64,000 nucleotides of DNA from Rapana venosa. Its lineage: Eukaryota > Mollusca > Gastropoda > Neogastropoda > Muricidae. How positions within the stretch are numbered: position 1 is the first letter of the stretch; every line of letters begins with the position of its first letter. Below the pieces are notes generated by a model, which made no database searches, was not told the DNA's origin, and worked only from the letters and a program-made list of their open reading frames with translations. Below, piece by piece: positions 35,998-48,301 of the stretch. The position numbers and the translations under genes were made by a program. Location: the NCBI GenBank assembly GCA_028751875.1, contig CM054162.1, forward strand, positions 642,313 through 706,312. The letters run 5' to 3'.

Positions 35998-37379
35998 GTC
36001 ACGTGGTCAGCACAAGCTTTTTTTCTTTGTACCACAGGTACGATGGCACGCCTCGTGAGGTGGGGAAACTGCCAGTTGGGCGGTGTTTTCTGTGAGGGTT
36101 TCACCTGTGATGAACCGCTGCTGTGGGAGCAACCACTGGACAGAAGCAGGAGTCGGGAGAGGGGGGGGTGTTCCTGCCCTGACGTGGACCTCTTGTTCTC
36201 TGGACTGGCAGTTCTAGTTGGGGGGCGGAAGGATGGGAGTTAAGGACTCGCGTATACGTGTCCGCAATTGGATATCCCAGTGAATCCACGACTGGCCAAT
36301 GGCTGTGCAGGAGAAAGTTCAGGGTTACCATCGCCGTGGACGTAGGTGGAACAATCTCCTAGTAGCACTGTGCAGGGCGAGGCCAGTCTCCACTAGCGGA
36401 CAACCCAGTAGCATGAGCAGGGGAGGCCAGTATCCAATAAGCTATGTAGTTACTTGGCATACCAAGATGGGGGTGGTGTGGACCGTCCACTCTGCAGCAA
36501 GGAGGACAAGAATAGCTAGGAACAGGCTTGACCACTCCACGTCTGGTCTTTTCTGATTAAGGTGGAAAACTTGTATACTGAATGGAATGACCCCGTCTTC
36601 ATAACTTCGATCTTTCATTTGATTTTTTGTGTGTTTGACAGAAGCTTTTGTTAATGGAATCCTTGATTTTCTGGAACTTCTACAGACTTCATTAAGTTTA
36701 TGCACAGGCTTTGAGAATCATACATTGAAGGAACCTCGGTGTGTGTTGTGTTATTAGTTTTAAAACATAGCTTACAATCAGTTGGTTAAAAAAATCAAAC
36801 TAGACTGTAACAATGTCGTAGAGCAGTAAAATTGGGTTCTGAAATGTACTGAATTACTGACACCGATGTTGTTTTAGCGGGTTGCTATGTTGTCACCTGA
36901 GGGAGTGGTCTCGTATTAAACACTGTCCTAAAAAGATGGTATATCAATTTTGGTAAGAAAGTGTATTGCTCAACTGTTAGACATTATGATTTTTATTTTA
37001 TGTGGTTGTGTGTGGCGATTTTGCATCCTTGAAACAGGATCAAATCAAGCAAAATTGAAGGTATATGGTAAATGTTGACCAACTTTATTTTTGTTAGTGA
37101 GATATTGAGCAGGTGCTTACACAAACTACAAAGATAATAACAGTAGAAACTCTTTGTGGATTTTTTTTTTCAGCATTTTATATGAATGGATTTTGCAATA
37201 GTGGACAGATAGAGCGTGAGAATTATAAATGTTTTCTCACTGCATGGATGTAGCGTTAAGGATTTTTTTCTTGTTCCCCAGTGCTTTTCACAGATCTGTG
37301 ATAATCAGCTTTATATTTTTAAGTGAACTAATGATTTGAGCCATTAAATTGTAGCTGAATAATTGTAACAGAAATATTT
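35998..37379. other. conserved low-copy DNA, no gene recognised, copy B
   Basis: Counterpart of 9,826-11,084. A short internal duplication is visible: cctagtagcactg... near 36,358 and cccagtagcatgagcagggg near 36,404, both followed by gaggcca. No frame is conserved between copies. Confidence 0.5.
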
Positions 37380-38900
37380 TACCAAACTGAGGGAAGAAGT
37401 GGAAGAAGCATCCGCAGCTTACCATTAGAAAGTCCATATGAGCAGACAACATACCAGCAGAGCTGCTCATGCGATGGTGGCAAAACAGTTAGACTCATGT
37501 TACAAGCTATCTTGTCAGAAGGGATTTGGGAGCAATAACAGTGGCCAACAGAATGAAATTCATCCTCATAATACCCATGCCCAGAAGGGGATTTACGCAC
37601 AATGCCAAAAACTATAGAAACAATCAGCCTCATCAGCCACGCCAGCATGATCATGATCAAAGTTATTTTGAATCGACTCAAGAAGGAGGCAGAAGAACAC
37701 CTTGCAGAGGAACAAGCTGGGTTCAGGGCAGGCAGGAGCACAATCGAACAGATTTGTAACTGCCACATCCTGATGGAAAATCATCTTCAACATCAGAGAG
37801 ACCTGTTCCACAACTTCATCGACTTCAAGAAGGCTTTCGACAGAGTATGGCACGAAGGCCTGTGGCAGGTCCTCAGAATGTTTGGCATTGAAGAAGGACT
37901 AGTGCAAACCATTCAAGCACTATACAACACTGCAAGCAGTGCAGTCCTTCTGAACAATCAGGTCGGAGACTACTTCAAAACCACAGTTGGGGTCCAACAA
38001 GGATGCCTGTTATCTCCAGTCCTGTTTAATCTGTTCTTAGAAAACATTATGAGAGACTTCCACTCTACCATCTCCATTGGTGGCAGACCCCTCAACAACT
38101 TGCGGTTTGCCAATGACATTGACCTCATGGGCGGAAGTAACACAGAGCTGCAAGATCTTACGACCAGACTTGAGAACAGAGCTGGAGCATATGGGATGGA
38201 GGTGGGCTCGGAGAAAAGTAAAGTACTTGTGAACAGCACGAGCAACGCCACCGCTAAAATTTACATGAACGGCCAGCAACTGGAGGAGGTAGATGCTTTT
38301 AAATACCTTGGCGCTACACTCACAAAGGACGTGCGATCAACGACAGGAAATAAAGTCGGGGACTAGTCTTTGGCAATCTTCCATGACAAAAACTCACCAC
38401 CATATGGAAAAGTAAAGGTCAGTTTCCTAATCAAACCTAAAGCTTACAAAGGCCTAATTCGGGACTTCCTGCTGATAAAAGTAAAAGTGGGAAACGCAAA
38501 GCAATCCGTCATTTGAACAAAATGCCATAGAAAACTGTGGGGCTTTACCTGGAGAGACGAAAGACAAGGGAATTGTAAAGAGTCAAATAACCAGCTGGCG
38601 GTCCACAGGAACCCCTTCTCACTATCGTAAAGAAGAAAAAAGCGGGCTTGGTTCTGCCACAAAAATTGCAAAAACAGTACTGCAGGGACACTTCGAAGGT
38701 TTGGCAGAAAAGGGGAAGACAAAACAAGTCATGGATGGAAAATTTATCAGAGAATGGACCAGGAGAAGGGGATTGACACTATGCGCAAAAAGCCGAGGCC
38801 GAGATGGATGGAGGAGGTTACCAATGCTCGTCTTTGTGTCCCTCACGACGGCCAAGGCACGGGATGATGATGAGATGATGATTGGTTGTAAGTGATTGTC
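37380..38900 (+). pseudogene. non-LTR reverse transcriptase pseudogene, copy B
   Basis: The best-preserved copy of this RT. A 254-residue frame (37,602-38,366) contains ISLISHASMIMIKVILNRL, EQAGFRAGRSTIEQI, FIDFKKAFDRVWHEGL (first catalytic Asp intact), VGVQQGCLLSPVLFNLFLE and the active-site box LRFANDIDLM at 38,106-38,117, where the usual FADD is FAND. VDAFKYLGATLTKD follows before a frameshift near 38,360. Further C-terminal remnants continue to about 38,900. No endonuclease is present upstream. The Asn substitution is shared with copy A, so it is not a sequencing error. Confidence 0.9.
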
Positions 38901-39595
38901 TTTTTTCCCTGGCATTTACCAGTGGAAATGACATGGCAATGGAACCTAAACCTGCAGAAAGCTTGACTTAGCACTGAGAAAGGAAGTAGTGTGGCAGAAG
39001 AAAATGTATGATGATGTAGGAGAGTATGAGAGGAAAACGGGAACTGAGAAGGTTTAAAGGAAAAGCTTCCATAAAGCTTATGAACTTACAACTGTGGATG
39101 GTTAATGAAGTTTTTGTATCTTTGTTCAAGAATTTGTATAGTGAGGGGCATTTTATGCTTAGAGTTGTTGGCAAGAAAAAGAAAAAATGTTGATGTGTGG
39201 TTTGACTATGAAAGTGGGCAAAAGAGAAAAAAAAAGAAAAGGGATTGTTGAAGAATGTTCAAAGAACAATACTAGAAAATAGGAAAACAAATTTGAAAGA
39301 CCCGTATGTGAGAGAACAATTGAATATGAAAAATTAAGAAGGCAAAAAAAAACCATGAATATTGAAGAAACACAAATTTTAAAATCTGAAGGATTATTAA
39401 ATGATCAAGACTGTTTTGGTCAGTGATTAGGACAGTAAACAGAAGAGCTTAGTTAAAATTTAAAATTCACTTTAAATTTTCCCATGCTGCTTTCAGAGTT
39501 TTTGACTAACGCGACAGTGGAGCCAATTCTGCGAGAAACTGACCAAGTAAGGTCTTTATTTGTTGTTTCTGTTGATACAAGGAAGTAATGACACA
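38901..39595. other. AT-rich low-copy DNA, no gene recognised, copy B
   Basis: Counterpart of 12,621-13,319, with poly-A runs near 39,230 and 39,345. No conserved frame. Confidence 0.5.
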
Positions 39596-40560
39596 CAAAA
39601 AGGCTTAGAAGTCACAAAAGTGCTTGGCCTGATAAAATTATTGGTGAAATGTCAAGCTTCTAAGGAAAATCAGGGTTTTAATTTTTTGTCGGTTTTTTAA
39701 ATCATATATTCAAAGTGATTCTTTCCCCCTTTGACTGGGGCGTTTCTGTAATATTCTAAAATGAAAAGGGAGATGTTAATACTAGAAAATTTTATACAGC
39801 ATTGCACTAAAGTATCTAGGCAAGTTTTTTTTTTTTTTCACATATACTCATAGACTGCTGACAAAATGGGCAGAGGAAAATAAAAGAAATAGAAGAACTG
39901 CGTGTTTTGATCTGGTTACATTTACAACTCTTTTTTTTTTTTTCATTTTTTATCTGTATGCCTAGTCAAATTTATTTTTCACAAAAAAAATTAATGTTGC
40001 ATTTGAGACTTCACAAGGGTTTGATCAATTGATAGGATTGTCTTTTGGATATATCACATAATAACAGAGAAAGTGGTAAATGTTAAGGGATCTGAAGGTG
40101 TGCTGAGTTGTGATGCATGTGTTGGGGGGACAAATTATGTATTCAGTGTTTTTGAATCACCGGGGTGTTAAGCAAGGGTGTTTCTAAGTTCTCTGCTGTT
40201 CTCGTTCTTTTTTAAATAAGTTAGCTATCGAATTACCAAAAGGGGAAACATGGCATACAAGACACCCAGAGGGTGTAGAAAATTTCTGTTACAATGTGCA
40301 GCTCTATTTTAGGGATGCAAAACCAATTAAATCCTTTAAAAATATGAAGGTGATAGGTTATATCCGTCGTTTAGCTTCAAAAAAAGACAATTTCTTTTAA
40401 AAAAGGTTTAATCTTTCAGTGGGAAGAAGTGGCCCTATGGCAATATTGATATTAAAGTAAAAACGTTTTAAACGTTTCGGCCTTACCTTCACAACAAAAC
40501 TGAGTTTCCAAAAATAAAAAAGGTTACAGTACAACTGTTTATATATTTTTTAACTTTGTA
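39596..40560 (+). mobile_element. jockey-like LINE fragment (i), copy B
   Basis: Counterpart of 13,320-14,215. It includes gataaaattattggtgaaatg near 39,635 (a DKIIGEM reading) and RT-derived sequence at 39,960-40,560 that repeats, in decayed form, 45,953-46,560 on the other side of the antisense CR1-like element. No usable open frame. Confidence 0.72.
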
Positions 40561-42973
40561 ATTCTAATAATTAAAAAAAATAAAAAAATAAAAAATAAAT
40601 AATAATAATAATAAAAATTAATTAATAAAAATATAATAATAATAATAATTAATAATATTAATAATAATAGTAATAATAATAATAAAAATGGAATTTATAT
40701 AGCGCTATATCTTGCAGAGACAAATCAAGCGCTTGCCTCAACTCATTCTTACACAGTCATAAAACCCAGTGACAAGTAATAGTTCCATCAAGTCCTAATG
40801 TGACACACCACACACACACACACCAAAACACACACAAAGAGGTCACACACCCTGGCAGGGCAATAGAATCTTGGCTGTTGAAGGGAAAGGGAAAAAATAT
40901 GAGTTGAGGCCAGGGGGGAAAATCTTAGGTTTGAAATAAATAATTATGTCTTGAGGTGGATTTAAAAGTGTCTAAGAAGACTTTTGGGGGGAGAGGGGAG
41001 GGAGATCATTCCACATCAATGGACCAGAAATTGAGAAAGAGCGACGGCTGATGTGGATGGTTGAATCTAGGTATTCGTAAGGACAAGGTATCTGCGCAGA
41101 GCGGAGAGAACGAGAAGGAGGGGTACAAATGAAGACATTCACAGAGGTAGGGGGTGCTGTTTTGTGGAGACATTTGTAACAGTGGTATGATCTTATAGTT
41201 TACTCTCTGTGGCACAGGCAAACCAGTGGAGAGATTGCAAGAGAGGGGTAATATGCTCGATTTTTTTTTTTTGGGATTGGATGAGCTGCAGAGTTTTGTT
41301 CGTTGAAGGGATTGGATTGATGATGCTGGCCCGACAGCCAACAGACAATTGCAATAGTCCAGACGTGAAAGAATGAGAGGACGCAAACAAGTTTGGGGTG
41401 TTGCATCTGTGGGACAGGTACTTTTGAATTTCACTAATACGCCGTAATTGATAGTGCATGACTGGCAGGTCTGGGGTGAGAATTTTTGCATAGAGGTGTG
41501 TTGTCCATAATGACCCCTAGATACTTCACAGCACTGGATAAAGGGACTGATGCATTGCCAAGTTGTATTGAAGAGGTTGTGATGGAAGAGAGTTTGTGTT
41601 TGGTCCCTACAAGCATGGTTTCCGTTTTATCTGCATTTAGCTGTAATTTGTTCTGTATCATCCAATTTTGGATATCTTAAAAGAGTGGGCCATATTTGTA
41701 AAGAGAGAAGGTAGATTTTCAGGAGTGTTGTGCTTAGAATTGAGAGTCAACTGCATGAAAATGATGGTTGATCTGTGGCGGTTTATTATATGTGACAGTG
41801 CAGCAGTTTTAGAGGGGTGAAAAGAACGGGCCCCGAAAGATCTCTGTGGAATCCACTTCCAATCTCGCAGGTACTGTCTGAATCTTGTTTACTGTGGGCT
41901 GTCTGGGAAACGGTCAGTAAGGTTGAACTAAACCAGGTTAAGGGCTGTGCCAGTAACACCAAATGTTTTTTTTTGACGGGAGAGAAGAATAGAGTGGTCA
42001 ATAGTGTCAAAGGCTGCAGATAAGTCGGGTAGAGTAAGAAGAGAGATTTTCTCTGAGTCAGAAGCGAGTAGAAAGGTGTTTAATGTGTGGGCAAGGATAG
42101 TTTCAGTGTTGTGGTTGACGCGATAGGCAGACTGAAACGCAGGAAGGAGACTGTTAGAGAGAAGGTTTGGGTTTTTGAGCTGTTTTAGAACTACTTTTTC
42201 AAAGGGCTTTAGAGATAAACGGTAGGTTGGAAACAGGTCTTTAGTTCATCAGAATGTTGGGGTTAAGGTCAAGCTTTTTGAGTAGAGGTGTGACTATAGC
42301 AGTTTTTAGAGCTGAAGGAACATTTCCAGAGTTAAGAGATAAGTTTACTATTTTGTAATTGTGGAAATAAATTTGTGGCAGGCACGTGCAAAAAAGGGAA
42401 ACAGGTATGGGGTCAGGATCACATGTTTTTATAGTCATTCCTTTTAGTATTAGTTCGATTGCTTTCTCGCTTTCGGGATGGAAGGAAAGGAGAGGAGTGC
42501 CAGAGAATTGGGGATCAAAAGTTTGCAGGCTGGGAAAGGAGTTGATCCAAAACTGGGGGCGAATGTTGCGGGCTTTGTCAGAGAAGAAAGCAGAAAATAT
42601 AGAAGGAAGTTCAGAGTGGTCGTGAATAGAAGGCAGAGGATAGCCTTCTCAGATCCAAGAAACGTGGATGTTAGGGAAAAGGGGATTTCATAGACGTGGC
42701 ATCAAGAAAATTGAGAGAAGATTATACTTTTTTTTTGCTGAACGAATTAAAGTTTTAAATTTCTTGATTTGTTTACGAAAAAGCTGTTTGCTTATTTCGG
42801 TTTTTGTTTTTCGCCCTTGCCGCTTAGTTGCCGGCGTTTGTGTTTTGCGACCAGGTGTTACGGTTGTACCATGGTGCACAGGGCCTATCAGGAAGGTGAT
42901 GGTCAGTAAAGGGGGAGCATGTCATCAAGGAAATTGGTGACGAGGGTATTGTAGTGCTTAGAAGGGTCAGAAT
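40561..42973 (-). mobile_element. CR1/L2-like LINE (family alpha), antisense, copy B, main part
   Basis: The element starts at its 3' end with an ATT/TAA tail (40,561-40,690), then atatagcgctatatcttgca and caagcgcttgcctcaac, then a short CA tract at about 40,805-40,835. RT remnants follow: LHLYPSF and PQNSTPYLCECLH (41,006-41,491), ADKTETMLVGTKHKLSS (41,434-41,661) and NLSLNSGNVP (42,241-42,438). The active-site box near 41,745 is damaged. Upstream linker remnants (KQLFRKQIKKFKTLIRSAKK) lie at 42,688-42,879. It is interrupted at 42,973 by another LINE and resumes at 45,727. Confidence 0.85.
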
Positions 42974-45434
42974 GATCAGGGTCTTCTCCGATGTCAAACG
43001 TCTTTCTCTTTCTCTGTCCAACCATTCTCTCTCTCAACTGGTAAACGAAGCAACGCACAGATTCGGTCATATTTAGACTGGCTGATTATTTTAAAGCTTC
43101 ATTCAATCTTGTCACATCTGTTTCTGTCACCGCCCAACTGCATTTGATCATTCCCCATTTCTTTTCCATCTCAACATCACAAAACCTGTCAGAAAGAAGA
43201 AATATGTTACTCGTCGCAATCTTAAGGCCTTAGGGCATTATACCTTCTCTTCCCAAGCTTCTGAACGTTTTTCACAAACCTCTGACCACACTGACCCTTG
43301 ATCACTATATACTATTCTCTGCAATGCTTGTGAGCATGCACCTCCTAATGATTTTCTCCTCCCTGACAGACCCTGTGCGCCCATGGTATACCAAGACATC
43401 TTGTAGCGAAGCGCAAACGCCGGCAACTAGAACCCGGCAGTGGGGACAGTCAAAAACCGAAATCAACAACGTTTTTCCGGGAAAAACAAAAAAAACAAAG
43501 TCAAATTCTTAATCCATTCAGCAAAGAAAAGATTTTTTTACTTTTCCCCAAATTCTCTGTGCTAATCCAAAAAAATCTCTTTTTTCCCTAACTTAAAATC
43601 TCCTTGGATCTGCAAAAAAAACCCCTCGGGCCAAACCCCCACAGCCGTCAAACTTCCCCCCAATTTTTCTCCCTTTTTTAGCCCAAAGTTCAAAACTTCC
43701 GCTCCAGCTGATCAAACCCCAATTCCACCCCCTGCGCCTCCTGACCCCCATTTCCACTGGCATCCTTCTTTTCCTTCACCCCACAAGGGGAAAAAAAAAT
43801 CATGAAATTCGAAGGAAATGACTTTTAAAATCATGCGCCCTTGACCCCCTTACCTGCCCCGGGTTTTCTCACAATCCCTTCCAAAAAAATTGTCCCTATT
43901 ATCACAAAAATAGTAAAAACCATCTTTCAGTGGGAAAATTTTTTTCCATCAGCTTTTTAAAACAGCAATAGCCCCAAACCTTACTAAAAAAAGCACGCCT
44001 CGATCCCAAAAATTGAAAAATTTGGCCTGTCTCAAATTCCCCTTTGTCTCTAAAGTACTAGAAAAAGTTGTTCTCAAAAGCTCAACATCACCTTCATTCC
44101 AATGATTTTTTCCCCCTTTTCAGTCTGCTTCCCCCAACCACAGACCAAAACCACCTAGTCCTTATTTTTAGTTTACACTTTACTTGCTTCTAAAGCAGGA
44201 AAAAATTCCCCCCTCACTCTTTTTGACTTTTTCTCCCGCCTTTGCCCATAGATACTAAATTTTTTTCTCGCCTTTCCAAAATTTTTGGGTTTTAAAAGGG
44301 CACAGCCCTCCCCTGGTTTATTCTTTCCCCTCCCCGCCCGGTTCCAAAAAGTTTTTGAAAAAAAAAATTCCAAATAAAACCCTGTAAAAATGGAATGTGG
44401 GGGTCCCGCAGGGATCAGTCGGGGCCCCTGTTTCTTTCCTCTTTTACACGGGCTCCCCTTCACTATAAAAAAAAAACCACCCTATTGATCCCCCTTTCTA
44501 TCCCGATGATACTCAGTTTTCGTGCAGCTACTGTTGAAAACTTGCCTTCCCTCCTGACAAAAATTTTCCTACTGCCTTCAAGACTTCAAAAATGGATGGG
44601 CTCAGAACAAAATTTCAAAATTAAGCCGATAAAACCGAAGCCATGCTCCTAGTGCCCCAACATAAAATTTTTCCCCTATCCAAAAATTTTTAAAAGAAAA
44701 TTTGGCAAAAACGTGTTCCTTTTTCCAACTCTGGAAGTATTAGGGGTAGTTTTTGCAACTACTCTCTATGAAAAAAAATTTATCCCCCCAGGGCCTGCCA
44801 GTCTTTTCTATATCAATTAAAGGCGATAAGGCGGGTTCGCAAAATCTGTCACTGATTTCACTTCCAAGCTTTTTCCCCATCTCCATTTTTTTTTTTTATT
44901 TTTTTTTTTTTTTTTTTTTTTTTGACTACTGTAAATTTTCTTTTGGGCCCGGCCTACCCGCATCATTTTTCCAACCCCTTCAACGCCCTACAAACTCTGA
45001 GCTCGGGTGGGCCTAAAAAAAAAAAATCTGAAAAACCCCCCCCCCTTTCTGCGACTTTACTGGTTGCCCGTTCCAAAAGGGCCTTTGGGGTTTTAAAAAC
45101 AATACCCCTGTTTCAAATGTTCCCCAAATCTGGGCCCCTCTTATCTCTGAAAATGTTTTTCACCTGACAAATCCCTCCTTTCCCTTCGTTCAGCCGAGAT
45201 ACTTTTGATGCTTTTGAAAACCCAGAATTTAAACCAAAAAACCCCTGTTGGGGCCCTCGCTCCCTTTCTGTTTTGGTCCAAACCACCTGGAAGACCCCCC
45301 CTTTCATTTTGTCAAAAGCCTTCACTTGATACCTTCAAATCCAGCCTCAAAACCCCACTTATTCCCCACCTGAGACTTTCCCCCCACATATCTATGCCTA
45401 ATTTTCAACAACATCTTTCACCTTCTAAGTGTTG

Positions 45435-45507
<73 letters not shown>

Positions 45508-45673
45508 GTGTGCGTGCGTGTGCGTGCGTGCGTAGTGCGCGCGCATGGATTTGAAATCTGTTGCTCATTATGTTTAAGGAGAGTTGCATGCCTGTAAATG
45601 ATTGAGTGCAAGCGCTTCGATTTTTTGTTTTCTACAAGATTCAGCGCTATATAAATTCCATATATTATTATTA

Positions 45674-45707
<34 letters not shown>

Positions 45708-45726
45708 TTATTATTATTATTATTAT
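42974..45726 (+). mobile_element. CR1/L2-like LINE (family beta), nested insertion in copy B
   Basis: A sense LINE starting inside the endonuclease region (tcttctccgatgtcaaacg, matching the SPDVKRL codons of the beta element at 34,970). It continues with FHLNITKP-type linker and heavily corrupted RT (MECGGPAGIS reading near 44,395; KPSLDTFKSSLKT near 45,330). The 3' UTR has a GT tract (45,438-45,510), gagtgcaagcgcttcg, attcagcgctatataaattc and an ATT tail to 45,726. It lies in the antisense alpha element; copy A has the uninterrupted site near 16,478-16,492. A few target bases (tttgtg) are missing and no target-site duplication is evident. Base quality is poor at 43,480-45,300. Confidence 0.85.
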
Positions 45727-45952
45727 AGGCATTCAACAGCTTGGGAAAGGAAAGTTTGAATATCAGTGGCCTTGAGGTTGCGACGGGTAATGCACTTTTT
45801 GTTTCTGATAGGATTTGCAATGTTGAGAAAGAAAAGAATGGCAGAATGATCGGAGAGCAGTTCGTCAGTGACAGATACAGACTGAGATGTGACTAGACCT
45901 TATGAAATATCGGTAATAAGCCAGTCTAAAATGTGGCCTGATATGTGTGTTG
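45727..45952 (-). mobile_element. CR1/L2-like LINE (family alpha), antisense, copy B, 5' remainder
   Basis: Continuation of the element split by the nested insertion. It aligns cleanly with 16,493-16,722, including the SVTDELLSDHSAILF codons (endonuclease SDH motif) and the truncated 5' end at the junction with jockey-like fragment (ii). Confidence 0.88.
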
Positions 45953-47268
45953 TATACCCTATTAAAAATATTTTCATAAAAATACAAAACTTTATGTTGC
46001 ATTTATAGACTTCGCAATGGGTTTGACTCAATTGATAGAAATGTCCTGTGGAATATATCACATAATAACAGAGTAAGTGGTAACATGTTAAGGGATCTAA
46101 AAGGTGTGTATGAGTCTGAGATAGCATGTGTGCAGAACAAATTATGTATTCAGATGCTTTTGAATACACCAGGGGTGTTAAGCAAGGGTGTCTTCTTAGT
46201 CCCCTGCTGTTCTCGTTCCTTATTAATGAGTTAGCGATAGAACTATCGAATTATCAAAAAGGGAAAACATGGCATACAAGTATTCCCACGAGATGTAAAA
46301 ATATTTCTGTTACAATGTGCAGCTACTATTTTACGGCTGCAAAACCAGTTAGTTCTTTTAGATATGAAGCTGATAGGTTATATCTGTAGGTTAGCTTAGA
46401 AAAGACAAATGTTTCTTTTATAGGAGTTCATCTTTCAGTGCGAGAAAAGTAGGCCTATTGTAATAGTGATAATAAAGTAACAAACTTTAAGAAACATTTA
46501 GGCCTTACCTTCACAACAAACCTGAATTTCCAAAATGTGTGGATTGAAAGTTGCCAAATAGGGGAAAGGAGAACTATGGAAATGTTAAGGTCTTTAACGA
46601 AAACTAAACTATACTGATTTTTCAATTTTCTGGAAGCTTTTTGATTCTCAAATCGATCCTATGCTAATGTATGGAGCAGATATTTGGGAATTATTTGTTA
46701 ATAGTGAAATGGAAAAAAGTACACACATATGCAATGAGACGATTCCTTTCTGTAACGTTACATTCGTCTAACAAAATGTTATATGGTGAAACTGGCTGCT
46801 ATCCTCTTACTATAAGATCACAGGTGAAATGTATTAAGTATTGGTTAAAATGAACACAACTTCCTATGTCAAGTGTATGCGATGCTGTTGATTCAGCTAG
46901 AAACAGGGAAACAGAACTGGGCATTTTTGTTCAGCAGTTGCTAACAAGACATGGATTTTGCATTTTGTGCATGTGTCAGGGAGTTGGATTTGAGCAATGA
47001 TTTCTATGTGAATTTAAAGATAGAATGATGACTTCATACAAACAAGACTGGCTTGCTTGCATAAAAGAATCAGAAAAGTATAACAGGTACTCTTCCTTTA
47101 AAGAGTTTTTCACACACGAAAGTATGTTAAGATCGTAACATAGAAATGACATAAGGGTAATCTTGTTGTTTGAGATTAAGAACTTTAGGCCTTAAGTCCA
47201 GCAAAACAGGGTTTCCACTGGCACATCTGCACAGTCCCATGCCCCATGTGTGGCTTGCAGACTGAAGA
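45953..47268 (+). mobile_element. jockey-like LINE fragment (ii), copy B, left part
   Basis: Near-identical to 16,723-18,040: RT palm remnant with GVKQGCLLSPLLFSFLINEL (46,126-46,389), C-terminal part with LYGETGCYPLTIRS (46,671 onward), and the start of the zinc-knuckle segment. It is interrupted at the duplicated target TGAAGA (47,263-47,268) by a 1.03-kb LINE. Confidence 0.87.
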
Positions 47269-47875
47269 AGATCAGGGCATACTCCTAAGAATATTATTAT
47301 CCATAATCAAGAGGTTGAAAACGTTTTGAACTATAAGTATCTGGGAACTGTTTTTGACCACAAGTTAAACTGGGACGTTAACACTGACGCTATTGTCAAA
47401 AAGGGACAACAACGTCTGTATTTTCTGAGGAAACTGAACTCATTTTTTGTAGACAAAAAGATCCTTTCCTTGTTTTACAAGTCTTACATAGAGAGTGTTC
47501 TAAGTTTTGCTTTCATTTGTTGGTACAATAACCTTAGTGTTAAAAACAAGAATGGCCTGCAGAGAATTGTAAGAATCTGCTCAAAAATAATTGGAAAAGA
47601 ACAAAGAGATCTCATGTCGTTCTGCAATCAGCAGCTTGTACGCAAAGCCACAGCCATTTTGGCTGATCCTTCTCATGCTTTGTTTCCAGAATTTCAAATG
47701 TTGCCTTCGGAACGCCGTTTTCAGTGTCCCATCAGCAAAACCAACAGAAAAAAGAAATTCTTTTGTGCCAGTAAGCATTCGACTTCTGAATTCACAATGA
47801 TGTTGACTACCTAGTTCTTACATTTCTCTGAATTATCTTCCTGATTGTCATTGTTACGAGTGTAGTCAATACATA

Positions 47876-47915
<40 letters not shown>

Positions 47916-48301
47916 CGTGGGTGTGTGAAATAAGTCTGTGTTCTAGTCAACTGTCTTAAAACATTGAAGTCATATATTGGTGTATGGTGTGGGTGTGCGT
48001 GGGCGTGTTCGCACACACACGTACGTGCGTGTGTACGTGCTGCGTATATGCGTGCGTAAAAATAAGTTTTTATGTCTTCTAGTCAATGGGTTTAAAATTG
48101 TGTTCACAATTGATGTTTGTGCGCATGCGCGCGTGTGTGTGGTGTGTGTGTGTATGTGTGTGTCGTGACATTTTATTTGAAAACCAATATGAAATATAGC
48201 TTTTGTGTCTTTGATATATTTGATGAGTATCAATCTGCCTGTCAGTATTGTAATTGCCCTTCATGGGATGATTAAAGTGTTTTTGACTTTGACTTTGACT
48301 T
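47269..48301 (+). mobile_element. 5'-truncated LINE 3' end with target-site duplication
   Basis: Inserted between two copies of TGAAGA (47,263-47,268 and 48,302-48,307); copy A has a single TGAAGA at 18,035-18,040 with no insert. It encodes the C-terminal part of a non-LTR RT at 47,326-47,814 (162 residues: YKYLGTVFDHKLNWD, QQRLYFLRKLNSFFVD, SYIESVLSFAFICWYNNLS, then PSHALFPEFQMLPSERRF), ending with TAG. The 3' UTR has GT tracts (47,880-47,915; 48,140-48,165) and ends attaaagtgtttttgact plus three tttgac repeats, a tandem 3' tail. This RT C-terminal type is widespread in fish and invertebrate LINEs. It differs from every other LINE in the window. Confidence 0.93.
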
